Shown: positions 52,172-62,044, numbered from the stretch's first letter. The stretch: 64,000 nucleotides of DNA from Jidongwangia harbinensis (GCF_020216025.1 NZ_JAIWNC010000013.1:124001-188000); one strand, 5' to 3'. The notes: generated by a model from the letters alone, not told the origin. Numbers and translations are program-made.

Positions 52172-55100
52172 CTACTCCGCTCCGTCCGGGGACTCGACCC
52201 GGGCCACCACGTACCGGCCGCCGGAGCCGTCCACCTCGTCGAAGACCACCCGGAGGCGGGCACCGCCGCCGGTCACCGTGCAGCCGGTGCGGTCCAGGTC
52301 CGTCACGCCGGTGGAGCTGGCGCCGGGGGTCCCGAGGACGGCCGCCGCGGCGGCGGCCCGGGCCGCCCGGATCCGGGCGGACCAGGTCGGCGCGTCGTCC
52401 GCGGTGGTCGCGGCCGGCGCGGCGGCCGGCGCGCGGTCGGCCGGGTCCACGGCGCCGCCGGCGACCGGTTCGAGTCCGATCCCCGGGCCGGCGCCCGGTC
52501 CGCGCGGTCGCACCACGGCCACCGCGAGCGTGGCCGCCCGCGCCAGGGACACGTCCAGCGGCACCGGGAACGGACCGCTCACCGAGAGCCGGCCGGCCGG
52601 GCCCGTGCCGACCGTGACGTCGGCCGGGTACACCGGGCCACCGCCCGCCCGGTCCAGCCACGCGCGTACCGCGTCCTTCACCACGATCCGGCCGAGCAGC
52701 CAGGACCGGCGGTCCGGAGTGGACCGGGCGGCGTACTCGGCCCGCTCGGCCGCGTTGAGGTAGCGGCGCATCACGAACTCGCGGGCCGCCGGGTCCGGCC
52801 AGCCGTCCCGGAGCAGGAACCAGCCGCCGGGCCGGGGCTCGGCCAGGCGGATCCGCTCCGGCGCGGCCCAGATGTGGCGCCGCGCCCGCTCGTCGAGATC
52901 GAGGCGCCGGTAGGCCAGCCGGCGGACCGTGGCCCAGGTCCGGCCGTCCGGCCCGCGCAGCACCGCGTCGCCGGTGGGCTCGCGGCCGCCCGGGCGGACC
53001 TCGCCCACGCAGGCCAGCCGGGTGCCCTCCGGTGGCTGCGGGCCGTACCAGCGGATCCGGCCGATCGCCACCGGCATCGGAATCCCGCCGCCGCCGGACT
53101 CCAGCGGATACTGCTGGGTGCGGAAGCCCAGCATCTGGCAGAGGCCGTCGAGGACCGCGCCGGGCGCCGGCCGCACCGACAGCTCCGCCCGGACCCCGTT
53201 GTCGGCGAACGCCTCGACCGCGGCGATGCCGGCGTACCGGGGGCCGTGGAACAGCCAGCCGTCGGCGTACAGCCGGTCGGCGGCCACCGGCGGCGGTCGC
53301 TGCCCGATCAGCTCCGGATCGGCGCCGGCCGGTGCGGGCGGGTAGTCGTAGGCGACCAGGACGGTGCCGGTGGCGTACCCGTCGATCGACACCGCGGCCC
53401 GGTCCGGGCCGGTCGCCGCGGCGGTGACGGTCACCGTGGTCGGCGGTTCGGCCTCCAGCCAGCGCTGGGTACGGACGTCGTCGGCACCGACCACCACCCG
53501 GCCCGGGAACAGCGCGCGGGCCGCCTCGCACATCAGCTCGACCAGGCCGGCCAACGGCACCACGGGGAACGTGTCCGACGGGTCGGGCCAGTGCGGTGGC
53601 TGGCGCATGATGGCGTGGTCGGCCAGGTGCGGCATGGTCGCGAGGGAGCATTCGACGGTGGTCCGGATCCGGCCCGCCGTGCCGTGCTCCCCCGGGCCGT
53701 GCTCCCCCGGGCCGTGCTCCGCCGTGTCGGCCAGCCGTTCGAACCGGGGCGCCAGGCCGTCCGTCCAGAGCCCGGCGGTCAACCGGCGCAGCTGGGCCAT
53801 CGTGCCGCGCGGCCGGCTGTGCGCCGCCACGGTGAGGTGTTCGCAGCCGGCCAGGGTGTCCGCCACGAAACCGGTGAGGCTGCCGTCGCCGACCTGGACG
53901 AAGGCCCGCACCCCGGCGTCGTACAGGCGCTCGACCAGGTCCTGGAAGAGCACCGGGTCGAGCATCTGGCGGACGGCGACCTTCTCCACCGCGGCCGGGT
54001 CGTCCGGCACCGGCTCCAGCGTCGCCGCCGACCAGACCGGCAGCCGCGGTGGCGCGGGCGGCGCCGCGGCCAGCAGACCCGGCAGCGACGGCAGGTACCG
54101 CTGCGCCGCCGGGGTGTGGAAGCCGTGCCGGAACGGCGTCATCTCCGCCGGTACGCCGCGGCCGTGCAGGTCACCGACGGCGGCGCGGACCGCCTCCGCG
54201 GGCCCGGACAGGACGGTCTGGTGTGGGCAGTTCTGGTGCGAGACGACCACCTCGCGGCCGGCCGCCGCCGACGCCGTGGCGGTGTCGCACCCGACCACGG
54301 CCGACACCACGTCGCCCGGGTCCGGGTCGTCCAGTCCCTGCGCCGCGACGAACCCGATGAACCGCTCCGCGTCGAAGTAACCGGCGTTGATCATCGCGGA
54401 CCACTCGCCGAGGCTGTGGCCGAACAGCAGGTCCGGCGCCAGGCCCAGCTCGGCGAGCGCCGCCGCGAAGTGCTGCCCGGTGCTCAGGATCGCCGCCGGC
54501 TTGGCGACCGTTCCCGGCTCGGCGGACGCGCGGACCGGGGCGGGCACGCCCAGGCCGGCGCTGAGTTCGTCCGGGTCGGGCAGGTCGCCCGCCTCGAATC
54601 CGGGAAACATCCAGGCCACCTTTCCGCGGTCGGGTCCGATCAGCAGCGGGCGCGGGGCGAACCAGACGTCGTCCCGGCCGCGCCAGGCCCGCCCCCGCGC
54701 CACCACGTTCCGGGCCAGTGCGAGGCGGCGGGCGGTGGGGCCGACGACGGCCAGCCGGCAGACGCCGGTCTCCGGGTCGGGCGAGCTGTCGTTCGAGCAC
54801 GTCAAGCTGGGCCCGGACGGCCCGGACGGCCCGGTTGCCCCGGCCGGCGCGGTCAGCAGGGCGTCGTCGCCGGGCCCGTCCGGACCCAGCAGCGCGGCCA
54901 GCCCGGCCACGGTGGGCGCGGTGAGGAGCAGGATCCGCTCACCCCCGCCCTCGACGACCCGAATCCGGCCGGGCCCGGCCGACGGCAGCCCGGCGGACGA
55001 CGACCCGGCGGACGACGACCCGGCGGACGGCAGCCCGGCGGACGACGACCCGGCGGACGGCAGCCCGGCGGACGGCAGCCCGGCGGACGACAGCACCACC

Positions 55101-58100
55101 GACGGCAGTCCGGCGACCGGGCCGCGCGCGGCGACCGAGGCGGGCGCGGGAACCGGGGCCGGCGCGGTGTGTGCCGGGGCGAGGTTGCCGAAGGCGGACA
55201 GCGGCGCGGCGACCAGGCCGACCTGGCGGCGGTCGGCCGGGCCGTGGGCGAGTTCGTCGGCGAAGGCCACGGCGCCGGCCGCGGGATCGATCAGCCGCAC
55301 ACCGTCGCGGGCCATGTCGGCGGCGATCTCCGGCGTCACCATGCCGCCGGCGGCCGGGGACCAGGCGCCCCAGCCGATCGCCAGGACCCGCCGGGCGGCC
55401 CGCCCGTGCCACGCCCACGCCAGCGTGTCCAGGGCGTCGTTGGCCGCCGCGTAGTCGGCCTGGCCGCGCCGGGGGAACACCGCGGAGACGCTGCTGAACA
55501 GCACCAGCAGCGGCAGGCCGGCGCCGGCCGCGGCGACCAGCGCGCGGGCACCGGCCACCTTGGTCCGGTAGATCCGGTCGAACGCGCCGGGTACCTGGTC
55601 GGCCAGCAGCCGGTCCTCGTGGACCCCGGCGCCGTGCACGATCGCGTCCAGCCGCCCGTGCCGGCGCCGGACGTCGGCGACCAGGGACCGGACCGCCGCT
55701 GCGTCGGTGACGTCGAGCGACGTGTAGCGGACCGATCCGGCGGTGGCCGCCAGCCGTTCGAGCGTGGCGGCGATCTCCCGCTGCGCCATGATCCGGCGCG
55801 CCTCGGCGTTGATCAGAGCCGGCCGGGTGCCGCCACGGCGGACCAGGATCCGGCGAACCGCGGGTTCGTCCGGCGCGGCGCCGAGTTCGGGGTCGGGCGG
55901 GCCGTCCGCCGCCGGGGTGCGGCCGACCACCTCCAGCCGGCACCCGGTCCGTTCGGCCAGCGCGGTGGCCACCGCGGCGGTGATGCCCCGCGCCCCGCCG
56001 GTGATCAGCACCACCGATTCCGGGCCCAGGCCGGTGCCGGCCCAGGCGTCGCCGGCCGTACCCGGGCGGCCGGCGGGTGCCACCGCGAGCGTGCTGCGGC
56101 GGGCGCCGTCATGGCCCACGACCAGCGGACCGCCGGGGATGCCGAGTTCGTCCGCCAGGTGGGCGGCGACCGCCTCGGGCGGCTGCCGGGGGTCGACGTC
56201 GACGGCACGGGCGGCGAGCCCGGGGTGTTCCCGGGCGATGCCGCGGATCAGGCCGCGCAGGCCCGCCCCGCGTGCCGGATCGGTTCGCGGGTCACCGTCC
56301 CAGTCGAGCCCGAAGGTGCCGGCCGACCCGGTGACCACCAGCACCCAGCGGGCGCCGCCGAGGACCGCCGACCGCACCCGGCCATACGCGGCGGACACGT
56401 CCGGGCCGCCCCGGGGCGCCGGATCGACTACGGCCGCCGGGTCGGCCAGGGAGGCCAGGTCGACCAGGCTGTCGCCGGCCGCGCCCGGCCACGGCTCCTC
56501 CGGCCGGGCCAGCCGGACCCGGGCACCCGCGTCGGCCAGGCGGCCGGCGAGGGCGGCGGCAATGCCGTGGCCGTCGTCGACGATGACGAAGCCGTGACCG
56601 CCGACGAGCGTGTGGTCCGGTGCGGCGTCCGGCGGCGACGGGGCGACCGTGACCACGTACCGGTCCAGGTTCGGGTCCGGGTCCGAGTCCGGGTCCGGGT
56701 CCGGGTCCGGGTCCGAGTCCAGGTCCGGGGCGAGGTCCAGGTCCGGGGCGAGGTCCAGATCCGGGGCGAGGTCCAGATCCGGGGACGGGTCCAGGTCCGG
56801 GTGCGCGGGCTCGCGGTGGCCACCGAGCCAGTCCACGATGCCCTGGATCGTCCGGACGTCGGACAGGTCGCCGATCAGGCCGTTGCCCGCCGACCGGTCC
56901 AGCCCGAGGCGGTCGATCAGCGCACCGGCCAGCTCGGTCCGTTTGATCGACTCGATCGACAGGTCCGCTTCCAGGTCCAGGCCGGGTTCGAGCATGTCGA
57001 CCGGGTATCCGGTGCGCGCGCTGATGACGTCGAGGACGGTACGCAGGAGATCCGGTCCCGCCGGGCCGGGTGCGGGCGGCACAACGGCCGGCTCCGCGAC
57101 CACCGGCTCCACGACCATCGGCTCGGCGGCGGACGCGGCGATGGGTTCGGCGGCAGGTGCGGCCGCCGGCGGTTCTCCGCCGAGGAAGCCGAGCATCACG
57201 TCCCGGGTGGCGTTCAGGTAGGCCAGGACCGCCTGCTGCCGCCCGTCGACTGTTTGGTCACGCCCGGCCGGCGCCGCCGGGACCGGCGGCGCCGGGTCGA
57301 TCAGGCGCGGCGGCCGGAGCCCGCCCGGCAGGTAGCCGCCGTCCACGTCCCGTACCAGCTGCCCGTCGACCGTCCACCCGGGACGGGCGGGCACGTCCTC
57401 CGCGGACACCAGCCGCACGTCCCGGCCCGCGAACAACGGTTCGGTGTCCACCGGCACCCCGGCGGCGGCGAGCCGGGCGAGCCCCTCCAGCAGCCGGCGC
57501 AGGCCGGGCCGGCCCGGCCGGTCGAGCGCCACCGCCGCGTGCGGGCGGCCGTCCAGGATCCGGTCCACCAGACCGGTCAGCACGGTGCCCGGCCCGGCCT
57601 CGACGAAGATCCGGGCGCCGGCCGCGTACATCTGCTCGATCTGCTCGGTGAACCGGACCGGGGCCATGAGCTGGGCGGTCAGCAGGGCCCGCATCTCCGC
57701 CGGGTCGTCCGGGTACGGCGCGGCGCCGGTGTTGCCCCAGACCGGCACCGCCGGTGCGTGCAGCGGCCACCGTGCCAGCGCGGCGGCGAACCGTTCCGGG
57801 GCCCCGGCCAGCATCCCGCTGTGGAAGGCGCAGGCCACGTCCAGCCGGGTCGCCGTGGTGCCGGCCGCGGACAACTCGGCCACCGCGGCCTCGATCTGCC
57901 CGGCCGGGCCGGAGAGTACGCACTGGTCCGGCGCGTTGTGGTTGGCGACCACCAGACCGGGGTGCCGGGCGAGCAGTCCGGCGAGCCGGTCCGGGCCGGT
58001 CGGCACCGCGGCCATCGCGCCGGGAGCGTCCCCGGCCGCGGCCAGGATCGCCTCCGCCCGGGCCTCGCTCATCGGCACCAGGTGGTCCGGGTCGACGGCG

Positions 58101-61100
58101 CCGGCCACCGCCAGCGCCACCAGTTCGCCGTAGCTGTGCCCGGCGACCAGGTCGGGCCGCACCCCGAGGCCGGCCAGCAGGTCCGCGGCGGCCAGCCCGG
58201 CGAGGCCCAGTGCGGGCTGGGCGACCCGGGTGTCCGCGAGGGCCTGCCGCTGGCGGCGCTCGGTGCCGGGGTCGAAGGCGGCCGGCGGGAACATCGCCGC
58301 GGCCGGCCCGGGCGCCGCGGCCAGCCGGTCCCGCAGCCGGGGGAACGCCACGAACAGGTCGGCCAGCATGCCGGGCCGCTGGCTGCCCTGGCCGGGGAAG
58401 AGCAGGGCGAGTTTTCCGTCCGGGACACCCGCGGCATCGGGTACGGCCGGAGCGTCGCGCACCTGCCGGGCGAGGTCGTCCAGGTCGGTGGCGACGAACG
58501 CCAGCCACACCGCGTCCCGGACGCCGGCCGCCGTCGTCCAGGCCAGGTCCCGCAGCCGCCACGGCCGGCCGGCCGCGTCGTTCGCGCGGATCAGCGCCGC
58601 CAGCCGGGCGAGGTGCCGGCCCGCCGCGGCCCGGTCGGACCCGCGGATCAGGAACAGTTCCGCCGGCCAGTCGTCGAGGCCGTGCGCCGGTTCCGCCGCG
58701 CCGTCGTGGCCGGTCAGCACGGCGTGGTAGTTGGCGCCGCCGAAGCCGAACGCGCTCACCGCCGCGACCCGCCGTGCCGGGCGTTCCGGCCACGGCCGCG
58801 GTGCCCGCTCGAAGACGAACGGGCTGCTCGCGGCGTCCCATGCGGCGCTCGGGCGGTCCAGGTGCAGGGTGGGCGGGCGGACCCCGGTGTGCACGGCGTA
58901 CGCCGCCTTGATCAGTCCGGCCAGCCCGGCCGCGCACTTGGTGTGGCCGATCTGGGACTTCACCGATCCCAGCGTGGTCTGCCCGGTGGCGGCGCCGGCC
59001 GCGGTGAACACCCGGGTCAGCGTCCGCAGCTCGGTCCGGTCGCCGACCACCGTGCCGGTGCCGTGCGCCTCCACCATGCCGACCTCGGCCGGGGAGATTC
59101 CGGCGGCGCGGTAGGCCCGGTCCAGGGCCTGCTGCTGCCCGTCCGAGCGGGGCGCGGTCAGCCCCAGGGCGCGCCCGTCGCTCGATCCGGCGACCGCCCG
59201 GACCACCGCGTAGATCCGGTCGCCGTCCCGTTCGGCGTCCGCCAGCCGCTTCAGGACCACGCAGGACACGCTCTCGCTGAGCGTCGTCCCGCCGGCCGAC
59301 GAGTCGAACGGGCGGCAGCGCCCGGTCGGGGACAACGCGCCGACCGCAGTGAACATGACGTAGTCGTACGCGGTGTTCTGCAGGTCGGCCGCGCCGCACA
59401 GGACCATGTCGCTGCCGCCGCTCCGCAGGTCCCGGCAGGCCTGGTCGAGCGCGGCGAGCGAGCTGGCGCAGGCCGCCGCCACGGTGTAGTTGGCGCCGCC
59501 GAGGTCCAGCCGGTTGGCGATCCGGCCGGCCACCACGTTGGCGATCGCGCCCGGGAACGAGTCCTCGGTCAGCCGCGGGAGCAGACCGGCCAGGTCCGGC
59601 GGGAGCTGCCCGAGGTACCCGGGCAGCATGGCCCGCAGCCGGTAGGCGGTGACCAGGTCGGATCCGCCCGGCTCGGTGGCGAACACCACGCCGGTCCGGG
59701 ACCGGTCGAACGGCCGCCGGTGGTAGCCCGCGTCGGCGAGGGCACCGGAGGCCACCTCGAGGGCCAGCAGCTGGCCGGGGTCGATGCTGGCCAGCGACAC
59801 CGGCGGGATGCCGTACCGGAAGGGGTCGAACGGAATCCGGGGCAGGAACCCGCCCCACCGGGAACTGACGGTGGCCTCGCCGGCCGGCCGGTCCGGGCGG
59901 TGGTAGACGGCCGGGTTCCACCGGTCCGGGTCGACCTCGGTGATCGCGTCGGTGCCGGTCAGCACGTTGCGCCAGAACCGGGCCGTGTCGGGGGCGCCGG
60001 GAAAGACGCCCGCCATGCCGACGATCGCGATGTCGACCGGCGCGGGTCCGGCCGCCACCGCCGGGGCCGGCCCGGTGACGCCCAGTTCGGCGGCCCGGTC
60101 CGCGAGGTACGCCGTCGCGCCCCCGGTCACCTGCCGGTGCAGGCGGTCCACCGTGGTCGGCGCCGCGCGCAGGGTCGCGACGTCGCCCATCATGTACATG
60201 CCGTCGCGGCGCTGCTCGGCCGGGTCGGCCTCGCGCAGCCGCGCGCCGTCCCGGCGTACCCCCTTGCTGGCCAGCCGGAGCCGGCCCAGATTGAGCCGTT
60301 CCAGCCGGCCCCAGGCCGGCCGGTCGCCGCCGGTGACCAGCAACTCCCGCCGGGTACGGGCGAAGGTCTCGGTGTAGCCGGTACGGGCACACCGGATCGC
60401 GTGGCCGGGCGAGGTCACCAGCAGCGCGGTCCCGGCACAGTCCAGCGCCGCCTGCCGGTACCCCGCGACGATCGCACCGTCCGCCACCGCCTCGTCGGTG
60501 AACAGGTAGGCGGTGCCCATCAGCACGCCGACGGACGCGCCGCGGTCGGCCAGCGGGGCGGCGAGCGTGGCCACCATGGCCGCGGAGCGTTCGTCGTGGA
60601 TGCCGCCGGCGAACAGCACCTCGACGCCGGCCAGGTCCCGCCGGTCCCGCCCGGCGAACGCCAGCAGCCGCTCCACCTGCGCGTCCCAGAGCGCGAAGCT
60701 GCCCCGTGGCCCGACGTGCCCGCCGCATTCGGAGCCCTCGAAGACGAACCGGCGGGCGCCGTGCCGCAGGTACTGGTCGAGCAGGCCCGGCGACGGCGCG
60801 TGCAGGTAGGTGGCGACGCCCAGCGCCTCCAGCGGATCCGCCTGGTCCGGGCGTCCGCCGGCGATCAGCGCGCACGGCGGCCGGACCTGGGCGATCGCGG
60901 CGAGCTGGGCGGCCCGGATCTCCGGCGGGGCGAAGCCCAGGATGCCGACGCCCCACGGCAGGTCACCGAGCTGCCGCGCGGTGTCCGCGAGCAGCCGCCG
61001 GGTCTCGTCGCCGTCCATCCGGGCCAGCGCGAGGAACGGCAGGCCGCCGGCGGCCGCCACGGACCGGGCGAACGCCGCGCGGTCGCTGACCCGGGTCATC

Positions 61101-62044
61101 GGGCCCTGGGCGACCGGCAGTCCGCCGGGCCGCCCGGCCAGTTCCCCTCCGGCCAGTCCCCGGCCGGCCGCCAGCGGTCGCGCCGCCAGCGCGACGGACA
61201 GGTGGTCGCATATCGCGTCGCGGAAGGCCCGCACCACCGCCGCCGCCCCCCGATAGCGGTCCGCCAGCGGCCCGGCGGACGCGCCGTCGGAACCCACCGG
61301 GACCACCCCGGTACGCAGGTCCCGCCAGCCCGGGCGGACCGTCCGGGACCGGGTGCCCCGGGTCGGCGGAAGGTCCGGCCGGGTGTAGACGCGGTGCCCG
61401 TCGACGATCGCGGTCTCGGTGCCGTCCATCGCCCGGATCGCCGCCGCCACCTCGTACGGCAGTTCACTCTCGGCCACCAGGCTGAGCTGGCTGTCCAGCA
61501 CGATCCCGGCCGCGCCACCGGCGACCGCCGCGGCGGCGGTGTGCAGTCCCAGGCCGCCCGCGGACCAGACCGGGACGTCCGGCCCGGTCCCGGCGAGCAG
61601 CTGTTGCAGCAGCACGAAACTGGTCAGCTCGCCGATCCGGCCGCCGGCCTCGGCGCCCTTGGCGATCAGGCCGGCCGCCCCGGCGTCCCGGGCGCGCCGC
61701 GCCTCGTCGGCGGACGTGACCTCGAGCAGGAACCGGCGTCCCGGCTCGTCCGCCGGGGCCCAGGCCGGCAGGCCGGCGAGGGTGGCGACGTCGAGCACGA
61801 CGGTGCGCACCTGGTCCGGCAGGTCCGCGGGGCGCAGCCGGCAGCCGGCCGGCACGCGCACCCCGAACTCCCCCGCGACGGTCCGGCCGGCGTCGGCGAG
61901 CGCCGCCCGGGCGCGCCCGGGCGGGCCGTCCAGCGGCAGCACGCCGAGCGCACCACCACGGCAGACCGCCGGGACCACCCGCCAGCACGCGGCATCCGGC
62001 GCCACGCCGATCACCAGATCGTTGCGACGAAGCCAGGTGGACAT
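52172..62044 (-). CDS. Iterative type I polyketide/fatty-acid synthase, single-chain PUFA-synthase-like
   Basis: A 3,290-residue protein with GAGGAAGG before its ATG. Order: two nitronate-monooxygenase/PfaD-like barrels (about 1-290 and 300-600, the second with AQGPMT and EGSECGGHVG); KS (about 670-1110; Cys859, His994, His1034); AT1 (about 1210-1540; Ser1304 in GHSYGE, His1408); ACP (about 1660-1745; Ser1699 in SIESIKR). Then an Asp/Pro linker; KR (about 1800-2290; ITGGARG, Tyr2198); a Ser/Ala/Gly/Pro linker; AT2 (about 2465-2755; Ser2544 in GHSLGE, His2643); DH (about 2795-3050; His2810); and a PPTase-like C-terminus (about 3050-3290) with weakened residues. Together these cover PfaD, PfaA, PfaB, a dehydratase and PfaE functions in one chain. 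No thioesterase. Expected product: a reduced or polyunsaturated acyl chain. Confidence 0.92.
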   Translation of the reverse strand: MSTWLRRNDLVIGVAPDAACWRVVPAVCRGGALGVLPLDGPPGRARAALADAGRTVAGEFGVRVPAGCRLRPADLPDQVRTVVLDVATLAGLPAWAPADEPGRRFLLEVTSADEARRARDAGAAGLIAKGAEAGGRIGELTSFVLLQQLLAGTGPDVPVWSAGGLGLHTAAAAVAGGAAGIVLDSQLSLVAESELPYEVAAAIRAMDGTETAIVDGHRVYTRPDLPPTRGTRSRTVRPGWRDLRTGVVPVGSDGASAGPLADRYRGAAAVVRAFRDAICDHLSVALAARPLAAGRGLAGGELAGRPGGLPVAQGPMTRVSDRAAFARSVAAAGGLPFLALARMDGDETRRLLADTARQLGDLPWGVGILGFAPPEIRAAQLAAIAQVRPPCALIAGGRPDQADPLEALGVATYLHAPSPGLLDQYLRHGARRFVFEGSECGGHVGPRGSFALWDAQVERLLAFAGRDRRDLAGVEVLFAGGIHDERSAAMVATLAAPLADRGASVGVLMGTAYLFTDEAVADGAIVAGYRQAALDCAGTALLVTSPGHAIRCARTGYTETFARTRRELLVTGGDRPAWGRLERLNLGRLRLASKGVRRDGARLREADPAEQRRDGMYMMGDVATLRAAPTTVDRLHRQVTGGATAYLADRAAELGVTGPAPAVAAGPAPVDIAIVGMAGVFPGAPDTARFWRNVLTGTDAITEVDPDRWNPAVYHRPDRPAGEATVSSRWGGFLPRIPFDPFRYGIPPVSLASIDPGQLLALEVASGALADAGYHRRPFDRSRTGVVFATEPGGSDLVTAYRLRAMLPGYLGQLPPDLAGLLPRLTEDSFPGAIANVVAGRIANRLDLGGANYTVAAACASSLAALDQACRDLRSGGSDMVLCGAADLQNTAYDYVMFTAVGALSPTGRCRPFDSSAGGTTLSESVSCVVLKRLADAERDGDRIYAVVRAVAGSSDGRALGLTAPRSDGQQQALDRAYRAAGISPAEVGMVEAHGTGTVVGDRTELRTLTRVFTAAGAATGQTTLGSVKSQIGHTKCAAGLAGLIKAAYAVHTGVRPPTLHLDRPSAAWDAASSPFVFERAPRPWPERPARRVAAVSAFGFGGANYHAVLTGHDGAAEPAHGLDDWPAELFLIRGSDRAAAGRHLARLAALIRANDAAGRPWRLRDLAWTTAAGVRDAVWLAFVATDLDDLARQVRDAPAVPDAAGVPDGKLALLFPGQGSQRPGMLADLFVAFPRLRDRLAAAPGPAAAMFPPAAFDPGTERRQRQALADTRVAQPALGLAGLAAADLLAGLGVRPDLVAGHSYGELVALAVAGAVDPDHLVPMSEARAEAILAAAGDAPGAMAAVPTGPDRLAGLLARHPGLVVANHNAPDQCVLSGPAGQIEAAVAELSAAGTTATRLDVACAFHSGMLAGAPERFAAALARWPLHAPAVPVWGNTGAAPYPDDPAEMRALLTAQLMAPVRFTEQIEQMYAAGARIFVEAGPGTVLTGLVDRILDGRPHAAVALDRPGRPGLRRLLEGLARLAAAGVPVDTEPLFAGRDVRLVSAEDVPARPGWTVDGQLVRDVDGGYLPGGLRPPRLIDPAPPVPAAPAGRDQTVDGRQQAVLAYLNATRDVMLGFLGGEPPAAAPAAEPIAASAAEPMVVEPVVAEPAVVPPAPGPAGPDLLRTVLDVISARTGYPVDMLEPGLDLEADLSIESIKRTELAGALIDRLGLDRSAGNGLIGDLSDVRTIQGIVDWLGGHREPAHPDLDPSPDLDLAPDLDLAPDLDLAPDLDSDPDPDPDPDSDPDPNLDRYVVTVAPSPPDAAPDHTLVGGHGFVIVDDGHGIAAALAGRLADAGARVRLARPEEPWPGAAGDSLVDLASLADPAAVVDPAPRGGPDVSAAYGRVRSAVLGGARWVLVVTGSAGTFGLDWDGDPRTDPARGAGLRGLIRGIAREHPGLAARAVDVDPRQPPEAVAAHLADELGIPGGPLVVGHDGARRSTLAVAPAGRPGTAGDAWAGTGLGPESVVLITGGARGITAAVATALAERTGCRLEVVGRTPAADGPPDPELGAAPDEPAVRRILVRRGGTRPALINAEARRIMAQREIAATLERLAATAGSVRYTSLDVTDAAAVRSLVADVRRRHGRLDAIVHGAGVHEDRLLADQVPGAFDRIYRTKVAGARALVAAAGAGLPLLVLFSSVSAVFPRRGQADYAAANDALDTLAWAWHGRAARRVLAIGWGAWSPAAGGMVTPEIAADMARDGVRLIDPAAGAVAFADELAHGPADRRQVGLVAAPLSAFGNLAPAHTAPAPVPAPASVAARGPVAGLPSVVLSSAGLPSAGLPSAGSSSAGLPSAGSSSAGSSSAGLPSAGPGRIRVVEGGGERILLLTAPTVAGLAALLGPDGPGDDALLTAPAGATGPSGPSGPSLTCSNDSSPDPETGVCRLAVVGPTARRLALARNVVARGRAWRGRDDVWFAPRPLLIGPDRGKVAWMFPGFEAGDLPDPDELSAGLGVPAPVRASAEPGTVAKPAAILSTGQHFAAALAELGLAPDLLFGHSLGEWSAMINAGYFDAERFIGFVAAQGLDDPDPGDVVSAVVGCDTATASAAAGREVVVSHQNCPHQTVLSGPAEAVRAAVGDLHGRGVPAEMTPFRHGFHTPAAQRYLPSLPGLLAAAPPAPPRLPVWSAATLEPVPDDPAAVEKVAVRQMLDPVLFQDLVERLYDAGVRAFVQVGDGSLTGFVADTLAGCEHLTVAAHSRPRGTMAQLRRLTAGLWTDGLAPRFERLADTAEHGPGEHGPGEHGTAGRIRTTVECSLATMPHLADHAIMRQPPHWPDPSDTFPVVPLAGLVELMCEAARALFPGRVVVGADDVRTQRWLEAEPPTTVTVTAAATGPDRAAVSIDGYATGTVLVAYDYPPAPAGADPELIGQRPPPVAADRLYADGWLFHGPRYAGIAAVEAFADNGVRAELSVRPAPGAVLDGLCQMLGFRTQQYPLESGGGGIPMPVAIGRIRWYGPQPPEGTRLACVGEVRPGGREPTGDAVLRGPDGRTWATVRRLAYRRLDLDERARRHIWAAPERIRLAEPRPGGWFLLRDGWPDPAAREFVMRRYLNAAERAEYAARSTPDRRSWLLGRIVVKDAVRAWLDRAGGGPVYPADVTVGTGPAGRLSVSGPFPVPLDVSLARAATLAVAVVRPRGPGAGPGIGLEPVAGGAVDPADRAPAAAPAATTADDAPTWSARIRAARAAAAAAVLGTPGASSTGVTDLDRTGCTVTGGGARLRVVFDEVDGSGGRYVVARVESPDGAE
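54974..55093 (-). repeat. Degenerate 12- to 24-bp repeats encoding a SSAGLPSAG linker
   Basis: Copies of cggcggac(gac/ggc)agccc and gacgacgacc on the plus strand translate as SSAGLPSAG/SAGSSSAG repeats (residues 2318-2357 of the synthase), between KR and the second AT. This is a flexible linker that has grown by slippage. Confidence 0.8.
56660..56803 (-). repeat. 6-bp and 18-bp repeats encoding an acidic PDLDLA/DPDPD linker
   Basis: Tandem gtccgg, gtccgagtcc and gaggtccaggtccgggg units encode PDLDLAPDLDLAPDLD and DPDPDPDPDSDPDPN (residues 1748-1795), joining the ACP to the KR. The strongly acidic, proline-rich spacer probably lets the carrier domain swing. Confidence 0.85.

Noticed and set aside
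53100..61000. Enediyne PKS (PKSE) interpretation
   Set aside because: The KS-AT-ACP-KR-DH-PPTase order is similar, but the second AT, the PfaD-like barrels and the lack of enediyne E2-E5/E10 genes argue against it.
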